A model generated the notes under the pieces. That model saw nothing but the letters and a program-made list of their open reading frames with translations, was not told the DNA's origin and did not search any database. Positions 17,073 to 25,976 of a stretch of DNA of 64,000 nt are shown piece by piece. Source of the DNA: Maribellus sp. YY47 (lineage in GTDB: Bacteria; Bacteroidota; Bacteroidia; Bacteroidales; Prolixibacteraceae); NCBI RefSeq assembly GCF_023111095.1, contig NZ_JALGYW010000002.1:248001-312000 (forward strand), read 5' to 3'. The translations under genes and the position numbers were made by a program. Position 1 is the first letter of the stretch, and every line of letters starts with the position of its first letter.

Positions 17073-18884
17073 CTATTCTCCAACCGATTTTGCCATACGT
17101 TTCCGGTCGTGTTCATTCAAATAGATCTTGCGGATACGCATGTGATTCGGAGTAACTTCAATGTATTCGTCGTTGCGGATGTACTCCATCGCTTCTTCAA
17201 GTGAAAACTTAATGGCGGGTGCAATGCTTGTTTTGTCATCTGAACCCGAAGCACGCATGTTGGTCAATTTCTTTGTTTTAACGATATTCAGTGTCAAATC
17301 ATCCAAACGGGTATTCTCACCAACTACTTGTCCCATATAAACGTCTTCGCCCGGATCCACAAAGAAACGTCCGCGATCCTGCATTTTGTCAATGGAATAA
17401 GCAATTGCAGTTCCTGTTTCCAACGAAATCAATGCCCCGTTACGTTTGATTCCCAGGTCGCCTTTCCAGGGTTCGTAACCTTTCAGACGGTGAGCCATAA
17501 TGGCTTCTCCTTCGGTGGCAGTCAACATCTGGTTACGCAAACCGATCAATCCGCGCGACGGAATGAAAAACTCGAGGTGCGAGCGCTCATCGTTTACTTC
17601 GATGTTGGCAATTTCACCTTTGCGGGCTGTTACCAGTTCAATTACTTTTCCAGAGAATACTTCGGGTACCTGAACCGTAAGTGCTTCCACCGGCTCACAT
17701 TTCACACCGTCAATCTCTTTGATGATTACTTTGGGCTGTCCCAATTGTATTTCGTAGCCCTCGCGGCGCATGGTTTCCACCAAAATCGACAAGTGAAGAA
17801 TACCGCGGCCGTACACCAAAAACGAGTCGGCAGAGTTGGTTTCTTCCACCCGCAAAGCCAGGTTTTTTTCGGTCTCTTTGTACAAGCGGTCGCGCAACTG
17901 ACGTGAGGTAACAAACTTTCCGTCTTTTCCGAAGAAGGGCGAATTGTTGGCCACAAACATCATGCTCATGGTAGGCTCGTCGATCTGAATTGCTTTTAAT
18001 CCTTCGGGATTTTCGATATCGGCAATCGTATCGCCAATATCAAAACCTTCCAAACCAAGCACCGCACAAATTTCACCCGACGGTACCGGTTCTTTTGTTT
18101 TTTCCTTGCCCAGACCTTCAAACAAATAGATTTCCTTTGCCACTGATTTCACAACAGTTCCATCGCGTTTTACCAGCGAAACAGGAGCCCCCGGAATCAA
18201 TTGTCCGCGGCTTATTTTTCCCACGGCAATCCTTCCCGTGTAGGAAGAATAATCGAGCGAAGTAATACGCATTTGTACGGTTCCTTCTTTGTGTGAGGCT
18301 GCCGGAATGTGTTCCAGAATGGTATCGAGCAGGTAAATAAAATCTTCTGTAGGTGTTTGCCAGTCAGGTCCCATCCAGCCGGCTTTGGCAGATCCGTAAA
18401 CAGTTGGGAAATCAAGCTGGTCTTCGGTGGCATCCAGGCTAAACATCAGGTCGAAAACTTTTTCCTGAGCAATATCAGGAGTACAGTTTTCCTTGTCTAC
18501 TTTATTAACCACCACAATCGGTTTCAGCCCAAGCTCAATGGCTTTCTGCAACACAAAACGGGTTTGTGGCATCGGGCCCTCAAACGCGTCAACGATGAGC
18601 AAAACACCATCGGCCATATTTAACACACGTTCCACTTCGCCCCCAAAGTCGCTGTGCCCGGGAGTATCGATGATGTTGATTTTGGTGTCTTTGTAACGTA
18701 CTGATACGTTTTTCGAAAGAATGGTAATTCCGCGTTCCCTTTCCAGATCGTTGTTATCGAGCAACAACTCCTGAACTTCCTGGTTCTCGCGAAACAGTTT
18801 TACCTGATGTAGAATGCGGTCAACCAGCGTAGTTTTTCCGTGGTCAACGTGCGCGATGATCGCAATATTTCTGATTTCTGCCAT
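17073..18884 (-). CDS. typA: Ribosome-associated GTPase TypA/BipA
   Basis: 603 residues, the usual length. The GTPase domain shows G1 [10 protein letters not shown], the switch I threonine in RERGITI, G3 [10 protein letters not shown] and G4 NKVD. Domains II, III, V and the TypA-specific C-terminal domain follow ([11 protein letters not shown]...GEAIMAHR). TypA binds the ribosome near the A site and supports ribosome assembly and growth under cold or other stress. The gene is monocistronic: a strong terminator follows and a TACTTTTG -7 box lies about 100 bp upstream. Nothing unusual in it. Confidence 0.97.
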   Translation of the reverse strand: MAEIRNIAIIAHVDHGKTTLVDRILHQVKLFRENQEVQELLLDNNDLERERGITILSKNVSVRYKDTKINIIDTPGHSDFGGEVERVLNMADGVLLIVDAFEGPMPQTRFVLQKAIELGLKPIVVVNKVDKENCTPDIAQEKVFDLMFSLDATEDQLDFPTVYGSAKAGWMGPDWQTPTEDFIYLLDTILEHIPAASHKEGTVQMRITSLDYSSYTGRIAVGKISRGQLIPGAPVSLVKRDGTVVKSVAKEIYLFEGLGKEKTKEPVPSGEICAVLGLEGFDIGDTIADIENPEGLKAIQIDEPTMSMMFVANNSPFFGKDGKFVTSRQLRDRLYKETEKNLALRVEETNSADSFLVYGRGILHLSILVETMRREGYEIQLGQPKVIIKEIDGVKCEPVEALTVQVPEVFSGKVIELVTARKGEIANIEVNDERSHLEFFIPSRGLIGLRNQMLTATEGEAIMAHRLKGYEPWKGDLGIKRNGALISLETGTAIAYSIDKMQDRGRFFVDPGEDVYMGQVVGENTRLDDLTLNIVKTKKLTNMRASGSDDKTSIAPAIKFSLEEAMEYIRNDEYIEVTPNHMRIRKIYLNEHDRKRMAKSVGE

Positions 18885-18986
18885 TTTCTATTTTTATAAT
18901 CCATTCAACCAACAGCCAAATGAGTGAAAAGTTTTCGTTGTCAATAATTTACCTTCGAAAAAACACCTTCCTTGGGAATTGGCGCG

Positions 18987-18994
18987 CAAAAGTA
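18987..18994 (-). promoter_or_regulatory. Candidate Bacteroidota -7 box (TACTTTTG) for typA
   Basis: On the minus strand TACTTTTG is followed by GCGCGCC and matches the TAnnTTTG consensus. The -33 TTTG element is not evident at the expected distance, so confidence is moderate. It implies a 5' leader of about 95 nt. Confidence 0.5.
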
Positions 18995-19381
18995 AGAAAG
19001 TTTTGCGGTGTAACATGATGGCAGCTACGAATTAAACGAATATTGTGACGTAATTTAATATCGGGAAGCCAAACTTTGCTGTCTGCGCTTTTCGGAAAAT
19101 AACAATGCTCCAAAATCTTCCTTTAATCGAACTTCCTCAAACAAAAAGACAGAGCCCATTAAGGATGACAAAAGCTGGACTAATAGAAATAGAAAAGGAC
19201 GACATCCCACAAGATAAAAGCATAGGACCTAGTCCTGTTTATTTATCGAAATAAGGAGAAAAGGGGAAGTCCTGACAGGTGTTTCATGTTAATAGAATAT
19301 TTGAAAATATTCTCTCATAGTGCCCTTCGTTCGCAATGCTGTCATATAGGCTAATGATTGAAGCTTATTCAATAGTTGAAT
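18995..19381. other. Non-coding gap upstream of typA and downstream of the archaemetzincin gene
   Basis: About 390 bp with no supported gene. A perfect 8-bp stem AGAATATT-TGAA-AATATTCT lies at 19294-19313 but has no poly-T tail. A 29-codon ORF at 19165-19254 is too short and unrelated to anything I recognise. I see no RNA gene. Confidence 0.5.
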
Positions 19382-19927
19382 TCAATATTGCTTGAGCGCT
19401 GCCTCCAACTCGGCATAGCATTTATTGCAAAACTGATGTTTTTTCTGGTCGATGTCTTCCACATACGTTCCTGGACGCATCACACAAATCGGGACGTGAC
19501 AGTGAATCAGCCCAAAAGCATGCCCCAGTTCATGGATAATCACCTTTCGGAACCGCTCACGCAAAAGCCGCTCGTTTCCTGCCATGCCGTATTGTTCGTT
19601 TCGTAAACGGTACACCGAAGCAATCCCTGTACTTCCGTTGTATTGTGCCTGCCCAAAAATATAGGTGAGAATGGGGATAAACAGATCGACCTGAAAAAGT
19701 CCAATGGTTTTTAACGAGTTTGCAGAGTATTCGGCATGCACGAGTTGCAGCAAACGGTTGGCATCGTATTGTTTCCGGGCAGCATCGAAATAGGGAACGA
19801 TATCGTGGGTTAAAGGAACCACCGAAACCGGCCACTCAAAGGCGGTTTCTACATCGCGGGCAATTTGATCGATAAACGTTTTTTCAAACCTGCCCTGAAC
19901 AACCAGTGTTATCCCTTTTTCTTTCAA
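19382..19927 (-). CDS. amzA: Archaemetzincin-type zinc metalloprotease
   Basis: 181 residues. The signature HELGHAFGLIHC gives the HExxHxxGxxH zinc site, and it is followed by the archaemetzincin-specific cysteines in CHVPICVM and CNKCYAELE, which form a second zinc site. That combination separates the family from other metzincins. Start: the frame is closed by a TGA two codons upstream, and a TTG at 19927 is the only usable start; the sequence after it (EKGITLVVQGRF) matches the usual family beginning, so TTG is likely. Family members are soluble, probably cytosolic, aminopeptidase-like or of unknown substrate. Its short distance to the regulator gene (54 bp, same strand) does not prove co-transcription, because the regulator lies downstream of its own kinase gene. 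Confidence 0.88.
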   Translation of the reverse strand: MKEKGITLVVQGRFEKTFIDQIARDVETAFEWPVSVVPLTHDIVPYFDAARKQYDANRLLQLVHAEYSANSLKTIGLFQVDLFIPILTYIFGQAQYNGSTGIASVYRLRNEQYGMAGNERLLRERFRKVIIHELGHAFGLIHCHVPICVMRPGTYVEDIDQKKHQFCNKCYAELEAALKQY

Positions 19928-19990
19928 AAATCAATGTTTTTTGCACGCGAAGCTGTGGGCTACACGCATTGATGAAAGTACTCCATCACC

Positions 19991-21334
19991 TTATTTTCCA
20001 GGTGAACGAAGCTGATGTTTCTTAATTTTGTTATACAATGTAACCCGATCGATCTGAAGCGCCTTGGCCGAGCGACTGATGTTCCAGTCGTACTTCTCCA
20101 GGGTTTTCTGAATGTATTTTTTTTCCAGCTCCGTCAGACTGTCGTTCGAATCGGCTACCATATCGGTTTCCAGCGGAAGATCTTTCATCCTGATTTCTTT
20201 CCCGTTTCCAACCACAATGGCACGTTCAATCATGTTTTCGAGTTCGCGCACATTTCCCGGAAAGTGGTACTCTTCGATTCGTTTCAAAGCTGCCTGATCG
20301 ATGGTAATCAAGTCGCGGCTCATCGAAGTACAGTACTTTTTAATGAAATAAGTAACCAGCATCGGAATGTCTTCTTTTCGGTCGCGAAGCGGTGGAATAT
20401 TGATGTTCACCACATTCAGTCGGTAGTAAAGATCCTCGCGGAAAGAACCATCGGCCACCATTTTTTTCAGATCCTTATTGGTAGCACAAATGATCCTGAA
20501 ATCCGATTTTATCTCTTTGTTTCCCCCCACCCGCGTAAAGCTTTTCGATTCGAGCACCCGCAAAAGTTCGATCTGCATTTTCATTGAAATGGTCGCAATT
20601 TCATCCAGAAAAACCGTACCGCCATCCGCCATTTCGAAACGCCCTTTGCGGTTAAACATGGCTCCGGTAAATGCTCCCTTTTCGTGCCCGAACAACTCAC
20701 TCTCCAGCAAATCTTCCGACAAAGCGCCACAATGAACCGTTACCAGCGGAAAAAACTTACGCGGAGAATTGGAATGAATTGCCCTCGCAATCAACTCCTT
20801 TCCGGTTCCGCTTTCGCCTGTAATAATTACCGACGACTGTGTTGGCGCCACATTCTCCACTTCCTTCAGCACACGGATCATTCCATCACTGTTTCCAACT
20901 ATATCCTCAATATTTTCGAGCGTAACAATCTTATTTTTTAATGTTTCATTTTCATCGCGAAGAGAAATTTGACGGGCTGCATTTCGGATCAGATGGGTCA
21001 GATCATCCGGATCGAAAGGCTTGGTAATGTAATCGAACGCACCGTCTTTCAGTGCCTGAACCGCGGTTTCGACCGATGCAAAAGCCGTCATTACAATTAC
21101 GATCGCCGAGCTGTCGAATGCCTTAATGCGGCGATGCATTTCCAGTCCGTCCATCCCGGGCATTTTTATATCTGCCAGAATGATGTCGAATTTCCCCGAT
21201 TCGATTTTGACCAGCGCTTCTTTGGCGTTGGCTGCGCAATCCACTTCGTAACCGTCTTCAATAAACCAGTTGTACAACGAATCTCTGACCGATTCTTCAT
21301 CGTCAACGATTAATATGGAAATCGTCGTCTTCAT
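19991..21334 (-). CDS. NtrC-family sigma-54-dependent response regulator
   Basis: 447 residues in three domains. The receiver domain (1-120) has the acidic pair in VDDEE, phospho-acceptor Asp in ILADIKMPGMDG and the Lys in YITKPFD. The AAA+ domain has Walker A GESGTGKELIARAIH, the sigma-54-contacting GAFTGA loop (GHEKGAFTGAMFN), Walker B GGTVFLDEI and the arginine-finger region. The C-terminal Fis-type HTH ends at KALQIDRVTLYNKIKKH. It starts 1 bp after the sensor kinase gene, so the two form a two-component system. The best target in this window is the -24/-12 promoter at 27745-27760 at the head of the same operon, which implies autoregulation. Confidence 0.95.
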   Translation of the reverse strand: MKTTISILIVDDEESVRDSLYNWFIEDGYEVDCAANAKEALVKIESGKFDIILADIKMPGMDGLEMHRRIKAFDSSAIVIVMTAFASVETAVQALKDGAFDYITKPFDPDDLTHLIRNAARQISLRDENETLKNKIVTLENIEDIVGNSDGMIRVLKEVENVAPTQSSVIITGESGTGKELIARAIHSNSPRKFFPLVTVHCGALSEDLLESELFGHEKGAFTGAMFNRKGRFEMADGGTVFLDEIATISMKMQIELLRVLESKSFTRVGGNKEIKSDFRIICATNKDLKKMVADGSFREDLYYRLNVVNINIPPLRDRKEDIPMLVTYFIKKYCTSMSRDLITIDQAALKRIEEYHFPGNVRELENMIERAIVVGNGKEIRMKDLPLETDMVADSNDSLTELEKKYIQKTLEKYDWNISRSAKALQIDRVTLYNKIKKHQLRSPGK

Positions 21335-21335
21335 A

Positions 21336-23036
21336 TTATTGATCTTCTTTTGTTATCAAATTAAACAACACCGACATGGTCGTTCCCTTTCCCTGTTCAG
21401 AAACCACTTCTATTTTTGCTTTATGACTTTGAACAATTCCGTGAACAATGGCCAGCCCCAGACCGATTCCGCTGGCCCGCTGTTTGGCCGAATAGAAAGG
21501 CTGAAAAATGCGGGAAATGTCTTCGGCAGCAATGCCAACTCCGTTGTCGCTAATGTCCATTCTTATGTGTTCTTCATCCGGATTCGAGGTTTTGATCAGA
21601 ATCTCTCCATTACTTGTAATGGCTTCCATGGCATTCACCAGCAAAGCCACACACACCTGTTTAATCTGGTTGTCGTTGCAATAAACCAGGTCTGCCGTGG
21701 CAGTAAAATCAGTATAAAAATGAACGCCGGCAATGTGCATCTGGTGTGCCATCAAACTGTACGACTCCTTGAGTACCTGATTCAGATGATGCTGTTCAAA
21801 ATTTTCCTGGTCTTTTCTGGAAAAATCAAGCAAGCCCCTTACAATGTTTCCGCATCGTTTCGATTCCGACTCAATCACTTTCAGATATTTCAGCATCGAA
21901 GCTTTTGATGTTTCGGGCATATCCAGTTTAGTCAGTTGCTTGGCCACCAACTTACTGTAGGTCAGAATTCCGGAAAGCGGATTATTGATTTCGTGGGCTA
22001 CCGACGATGATAATTTCCCCAGCGAAGTGATCCGTTCGATATGAATGAGTTCGTTCTGAATTTCTGCCAGTTCTTCCGATTTCCGCTGCACTTTGTATTC
22101 CAGCTGATGCGACCAGTTTTCCAGTTCGCGGTTGGCGGCATCCAGGTTATCGAGCATGTTGTTAATAGCGAGCGATACCGAGCGCATGTCTTCCAATAAA
22201 TACGGTTTAATTTCAAGGCGGCGGCTTCGGTCGCCTTTCGACACGGCCTCACTGGCAACGATAATTTCGTTCAGCGGTTTCTGAATTTTATTCTTTGTGA
22301 AAAAGATCAGCACCGACATCAGAATAATCGTCACAACAATTGCCAGTAAAAAGAACTCGGTTGACGACTTTGTTACAGCTGAATCGAGCTCCGAAAGTGG
22401 AACTTTTATGATCAACGATCCCAGTATCTCTTCGTCCTCGCTATGCGCATGACAAGCGCTGACATAACACGAGCGTTCGTTTAAAATAGGAGTCCGCACC
22501 AACAACTGCCGGTGTCCCATATCTTTTTGATCCAGGTTACAGGGACTTTTGAAATCGATGATCCGATATGCTTTTTGCTTGGTGGGAAACAATTCGGAGA
22601 AATTCGTGTGACAACTGGCGCAATTGGGTCCGTTTTTCAGAAGAGAGTCAGCCGAAAATGAAGTCGAATACACCAGACTGTCGCGGCTATCGTACATGTT
22701 TACCTCATCAATTCCCGGCATCGCATTAATGATGTCGAGAGTGCTCTGCAGCGCACTTTTATCGTTCTTTAACATTGAATGATAAAGCGATCCTTCCACT
22801 ATCGATCCGATATTATCTCCCTGCTGACGAATCGCTGTTCGAAGATAACCCTCATAAACCGACTTGAAGATCAGACTGTATGAAATAAATAAAAACAGCG
22901 ACAGTATGCCGATAATATATACTACCCGGGCATAAATGGAAGAACGAAAACTAAGGTAATGCCTGATAAATTGGGTGAATGAATTACGCTGCTTTCGTTC
23001 GGACGCAGTTCTTCTGTTGTCATCGTTTTTTTTCAT
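21336..23036 (-). CDS. Sensor histidine kinase with a periplasmic c-type heme sensor domain
   Basis: 566 residues. A first membrane helix (about 38-60) and a second (about 227-247) bracket a periplasmic domain with two c-heme attachment motifs, CASCH near residue 138 and CYVSACH (CX4CH spacing) near 192. After a HAMP-like region and coiled coil comes HisKA with the phospho-His in SSVAHEINNPLSG near residue 350, then HATPase_c with DNGVGIA and GIGLGLAIVHG. A heme in the sensor suggests it detects redox state, NO, O2 or CO in the periplasm. It is the fifth gene of the NrfD operon and pairs with the NtrC-type regulator. The 83-bp gap before it has no terminator-like structure. Confidence 0.92.
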   Translation of the reverse strand: MKKNDDNRRTASERKQRNSFTQFIRHYLSFRSSIYARVVYIIGILSLFLFISYSLIFKSVYEGYLRTAIRQQGDNIGSIVEGSLYHSMLKNDKSALQSTLDIINAMPGIDEVNMYDSRDSLVYSTSFSADSLLKNGPNCASCHTNFSELFPTKQKAYRIIDFKSPCNLDQKDMGHRQLLVRTPILNERSCYVSACHAHSEDEEILGSLIIKVPLSELDSAVTKSSTEFFLLAIVVTIILMSVLIFFTKNKIQKPLNEIIVASEAVSKGDRSRRLEIKPYLLEDMRSVSLAINNMLDNLDAANRELENWSHQLEYKVQRKSEELAEIQNELIHIERITSLGKLSSSVAHEINNPLSGILTYSKLVAKQLTKLDMPETSKASMLKYLKVIESESKRCGNIVRGLLDFSRKDQENFEQHHLNQVLKESYSLMAHQMHIAGVHFYTDFTATADLVYCNDNQIKQVCVALLVNAMEAITSNGEILIKTSNPDEEHIRMDISDNGVGIAAEDISRIFQPFYSAKQRASGIGLGLAIVHGIVQSHKAKIEVVSEQGKGTTMSVLFNLITKEDQ

Positions 23037-23119
23037 TACGAGTCAGTCAATCGGTGTTTTTTTTAAAGGCACCGTAATGTACAAAAAAGAACAAAGGGGT
23101 TAACAAAGACTGTTTCTAA

Positions 23120-23836
23120 TTAGCTGTTTTGCTCCAAAAATTCATTTTGGAACTCGTTCCACACACCGGCATCGAGTTCAGCAAGCGGATTAACCACCAA
23201 CTCACCACCTTCCTGAAAGGCCAAAGCAGTTGAAACTCCTGCCTGGCGGGCCAGGTGGACATTAAGGAAATCCTTTAGCCGGATAATTTCATCTGAAAAC
23301 CATTTGGCAGCATCCACTCCCAGTAAAAAACCAGAAGTATCCTTTTGCCAACTGGCAGGAACTATTGAATACAGCCAATCCTCTTCAAGCTCAGTTGAAC
23401 GGCTATTTTCGGTTTCCAAATCAGAGGTATTAAAAGCTACAATTTCTCCTGAAAGTGGTGAGTGAAGACGCAATTGTTTTTCTCCCTGCCCGATCAGCGC
23501 CAGCACTTCTCCTTTTTTTACCGTATCGCCAGCCGTTTTTAGTGGCTGTACAGTTATTTCACCCAATACATTCTGAAGAAAATCGTCCAATCCGATTTTG
23601 GCCTGTCCTGATTTTTCAAGGTAAAGCCAGGTGTGATTACGGCTATAAAACAGCCCCTTCGGAACACGCAGAAAATGGGAAGCAAGTATCCGAATGCCTT
23701 GCTGAATATGCTGAACCGCAGTACCTTTTCCGGTTACCAGCAGCCAAAAAGGAATCAGCAACAAAAGAAACAGGATCACGATAATGTATTCAATTCCTTT
23801 TGTTTCGAACAGGTTTGTATATGTAAATCCTTCCAT
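23120..23836 (-). CDS. Membrane-anchored GcvH-like (lipoyl-fold) protein
   Basis: 238 residues. One N-terminal helix (about 17-37) is followed by a domain with the GcvH pattern: HTWLYLEKSGQAKIGLDDF, then LGEITVQPLKTAGDTVKKGE, then SPLSGEIVAFN, then a C-terminal extension RLKDFLNVHLA...LAFQEGGELVVNPL. The canonical lipoyl lysine seven residues before SP is a Glu here; a Lys sits one residue nearer (EKQLRLHSP). The same shifted Lys occurs in the other GcvH-like protein of this operon, so it may be functional. The C-terminal extension is also shared. It is not part of a glycine cleavage system, since no gcvT or gcvP lies near. Role unknown; plausibly a carrier or scaffold docking to the NrfD/ferredoxin pair. 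Confidence 0.8.
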   Translation of the reverse strand: MEGFTYTNLFETKGIEYIIVILFLLLLIPFWLLVTGKGTAVQHIQQGIRILASHFLRVPKGLFYSRNHTWLYLEKSGQAKIGLDDFLQNVLGEITVQPLKTAGDTVKKGEVLALIGQGEKQLRLHSPLSGEIVAFNTSDLETENSRSTELEEDWLYSIVPASWQKDTSGFLLGVDAAKWFSDEIIRLKDFLNVHLARQAGVSTALAFQEGGELVVNPLAELDAGVWNEFQNEFLEQNS

Positions 23837-23866
23837 TTTTTTCTTTTTTAATGATGATACAATTCT

Positions 23867-25093
23867 TTACGCGTGCTTATTTTTTGCCCACGACGGCGAC
23901 TCGCGCAATACCGGCAAACGATTGATTACCCAACGGAAAATCCAGATTTCGACAAATATGATTGAAACCGCAACCACTATTTCCATCCACGACGGAACAT
24001 AATGTACGGCTGCATCCCATCGAAAAGCAATAATGGACACATTTAGCCGGTTCAGGATTATTCCCAAAATAGTAAAAACCGCAGCGACCTTTGCCAACAT
24101 AATGTTCGCCCTTTTAAAACTCAAAAGAAACAGCAACATGGGAAGCACAACAAAACCAAATATTTCGATTAAAAACCAATACCCCATCGGTGTATTTATG
24201 TATTCCCAGCGATGACCATGGGCAAAAACAAGAATCTGCATAAACAGGTACACAAACATGCTGAACGCACAGACCCGGGAAAGGATCAGAATGATATCTT
24301 TTCGCTGTTTTTTATTTTCGCTGGTGATCTGGTCGGCAAAAACCCGTTCGCTGATCGATCCTTCAAAAATCACCATCGACAAACCGGCAAAGACGCTGGA
24401 CATCAGAAATAACAGAGGAATAAATTCGGAATACCACAACGGGTGAATTTTCTCTTTAGCCATCAGGAAAAGCGCCCCCAGTCCAGATTGATGTAAAGTT
24501 GACAGGGTAATGCCAAAAATAACAGCCCCCAGTGTTAATCCGGATAAAATTTTATGCGCCCGGCGGGCATTTAGCCACTCTGCAACGGCAGGCGAGAACT
24601 CAATAGCCTGCGCTATGATGTACAATAAAAAATGCCAGGCAACCAGAAACAACACCGAATTTGCCCCAAAATTATTTCCGATAATCGGGTTAAAAATATT
24701 CCAGGGTTTCCCAAGGTCGAGCACCAAAGCACCGGCATAAAACACATAGGCCAAAAAACCATTCAACACGGTCACCCTTACTATTGAATGAAATTTTTCG
24801 ACTTTTAGCACATACACCACAAAAGTGAGGATATAAGCGCCACCGGCGAATGCAACCCCTGTAATCACATTAAATCCTTTCCACACTCCCCACGGAATAT
24901 CTTGATTGACGTTGGAAACAGCGCCAATGCCGTTGATAAAACGGATGATAATAATTGCCGCTCCAACCAGCATTACCGGAATTGAAATAACATTAAACGG
25001 TGTTATCCATTTGCCGCGGGGCTTTAACTCGCTTAGTAAAAAGCGCCAAACGGACCTCTTTTCTTTTTTTAAAGGAAATGCTGAGCTAGTCAT
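23867..25093 (-). CDS. NrfD/HybB-type polytopic quinol oxidoreductase subunit
   Basis: 408 residues with about ten transmembrane helices. Family features include the N-terminal NVNQDIPWGVWKGFNVITGV segment and the conserved helices AGGAYILTF and YAGALVLDLGKPW. NrfD proteins oxidise or reduce menaquinol in the membrane and always work with a ferredoxin-like partner. Here the partner gene lies directly upstream and overlaps by 8 bp. No molybdoenzyme, hydrogenase or multiheme cytochrome catalytic subunit is encoded with it, so the electron donor or acceptor is unknown. Confidence 0.92.
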   Translation of the reverse strand: MTSSAFPLKKEKRSVWRFLLSELKPRGKWITPFNVISIPVMLVGAAIIIIRFINGIGAVSNVNQDIPWGVWKGFNVITGVAFAGGAYILTFVVYVLKVEKFHSIVRVTVLNGFLAYVFYAGALVLDLGKPWNIFNPIIGNNFGANSVLFLVAWHFLLYIIAQAIEFSPAVAEWLNARRAHKILSGLTLGAVIFGITLSTLHQSGLGALFLMAKEKIHPLWYSEFIPLLFLMSSVFAGLSMVIFEGSISERVFADQITSENKKQRKDIILILSRVCAFSMFVYLFMQILVFAHGHRWEYINTPMGYWFLIEIFGFVVLPMLLFLLSFKRANIMLAKVAAVFTILGIILNRLNVSIIAFRWDAAVHYVPSWMEIVVAVSIIFVEIWIFRWVINRLPVLRESPSWAKNKHA

Positions 25094-25949
25094 GTTGATT
25101 GTTTTTATCGAGGTTAGACTTGGTTGCTTTATGTATACCTAAGAGAACAGAAGGCACGAGAACAAAAACTGCAGGTACACTGTATAAAAATCCTTTTGTA
25201 AGAGCCGGATAAGAGGCATTCTGAATAGTTGTACTAAATCCAATTTCCTCAAAAGGAACCGGCGACAAATACAGAAAAGATGTTCCTCCAGCTTCGTTTT
25301 CACCGTAAATATGAGGGTAGTAGGCATCCGGGTTTTCAACGATTCTGCGGCGTGCCTCCGCAATTAATTCGCGGCGGGTTCCAAACACTAATGCTTCTCC
25401 CGGACAGTTTTCCACACAAGCCGGCAACTTTCCTTCTTGCTGCCGTTCAAAACACATGTTGCATTTTGTGATCTTCGGATTCGGGCTGTTGTATTCGAAC
25501 TTTGGAACATCAAACGGACAGGAAATCATGCAATACCGGCAGCCCATACATTTGTCTTCGCGCCAGATCACCGGCCCTTCCTTGGTTTTCTGCATCGCCT
25601 GTGTTAAACAAGCTGCCCCGCAAGCCGGATGATTACAATGCATACACTGGCGTTTTACATACACTTCTCCTGCCGATGTATCATAAGCATTCACTACCGT
25701 GCGGCGTTTTTCACTGGTCTTCCGGATAACTCCCACTTCCGGAAAGTCTTCCGGTGCAGGTAAATTATGTGCTTCTGCACACGAGAACTCGCAGGTTTGG
25801 CAACCTACACAACGGGTCGAATCGTACAAGATGGCTTTAAACTCCGTCACTTCTTCGCTGGCGGATTTAGCCTGTGCTTCCTGTCCCAAGGCAATTGTTG
25901 CCCCGGTAACTCCAAGCACTTTGAAGAAATTTCTCCTATTGATACTCAT
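25086..25949 (-). CDS. Tat-exported four-cluster ferredoxin (HybA/DmsB/NrfC type) with C-terminal anchor
   Basis: 287 residues. The leader INRRNFFKVLGVTGATIALG is twin-arginine type and ends at QAKA-like sequence. Four Cys groups follow: CVGCQTCEFSC, CMHCNHPACGAAC, CMGCRYCMISCP and CNMCFERQQ...CVENCPG, matching four [4Fe-4S] clusters. A helix near the C-terminus (LYSVPAVFVLVPSVLLGI) anchors it, as in HybA. It would pass electrons between NrfD and a periplasmic partner. Gene spacing is 27 bp after the PstS/GcvH-like fusion and an 8-bp overlap with nrfD. Confidence 0.93.
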   Translation of the reverse strand: MSINRRNFFKVLGVTGATIALGQEAQAKSASEEVTEFKAILYDSTRCVGCQTCEFSCAEAHNLPAPEDFPEVGVIRKTSEKRRTVVNAYDTSAGEVYVKRQCMHCNHPACGAACLTQAMQKTKEGPVIWREDKCMGCRYCMISCPFDVPKFEYNSPNPKITKCNMCFERQQEGKLPACVENCPGEALVFGTRRELIAEARRRIVENPDAYYPHIYGENEAGGTSFLYLSPVPFEEIGFSTTIQNASYPALTKGFLYSVPAVFVLVPSVLLGIHKATKSNLDKNNQHD

Positions 25950-25976
25950 GGTTCTTTGGTTTTATGGTTGCACGCT

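Noticed and set aside
19165-19254. 29-codon ORF in the gap upstream of typA
   Set aside because: Too short, no family resemblance, no promoter or operon context; only an open stretch.
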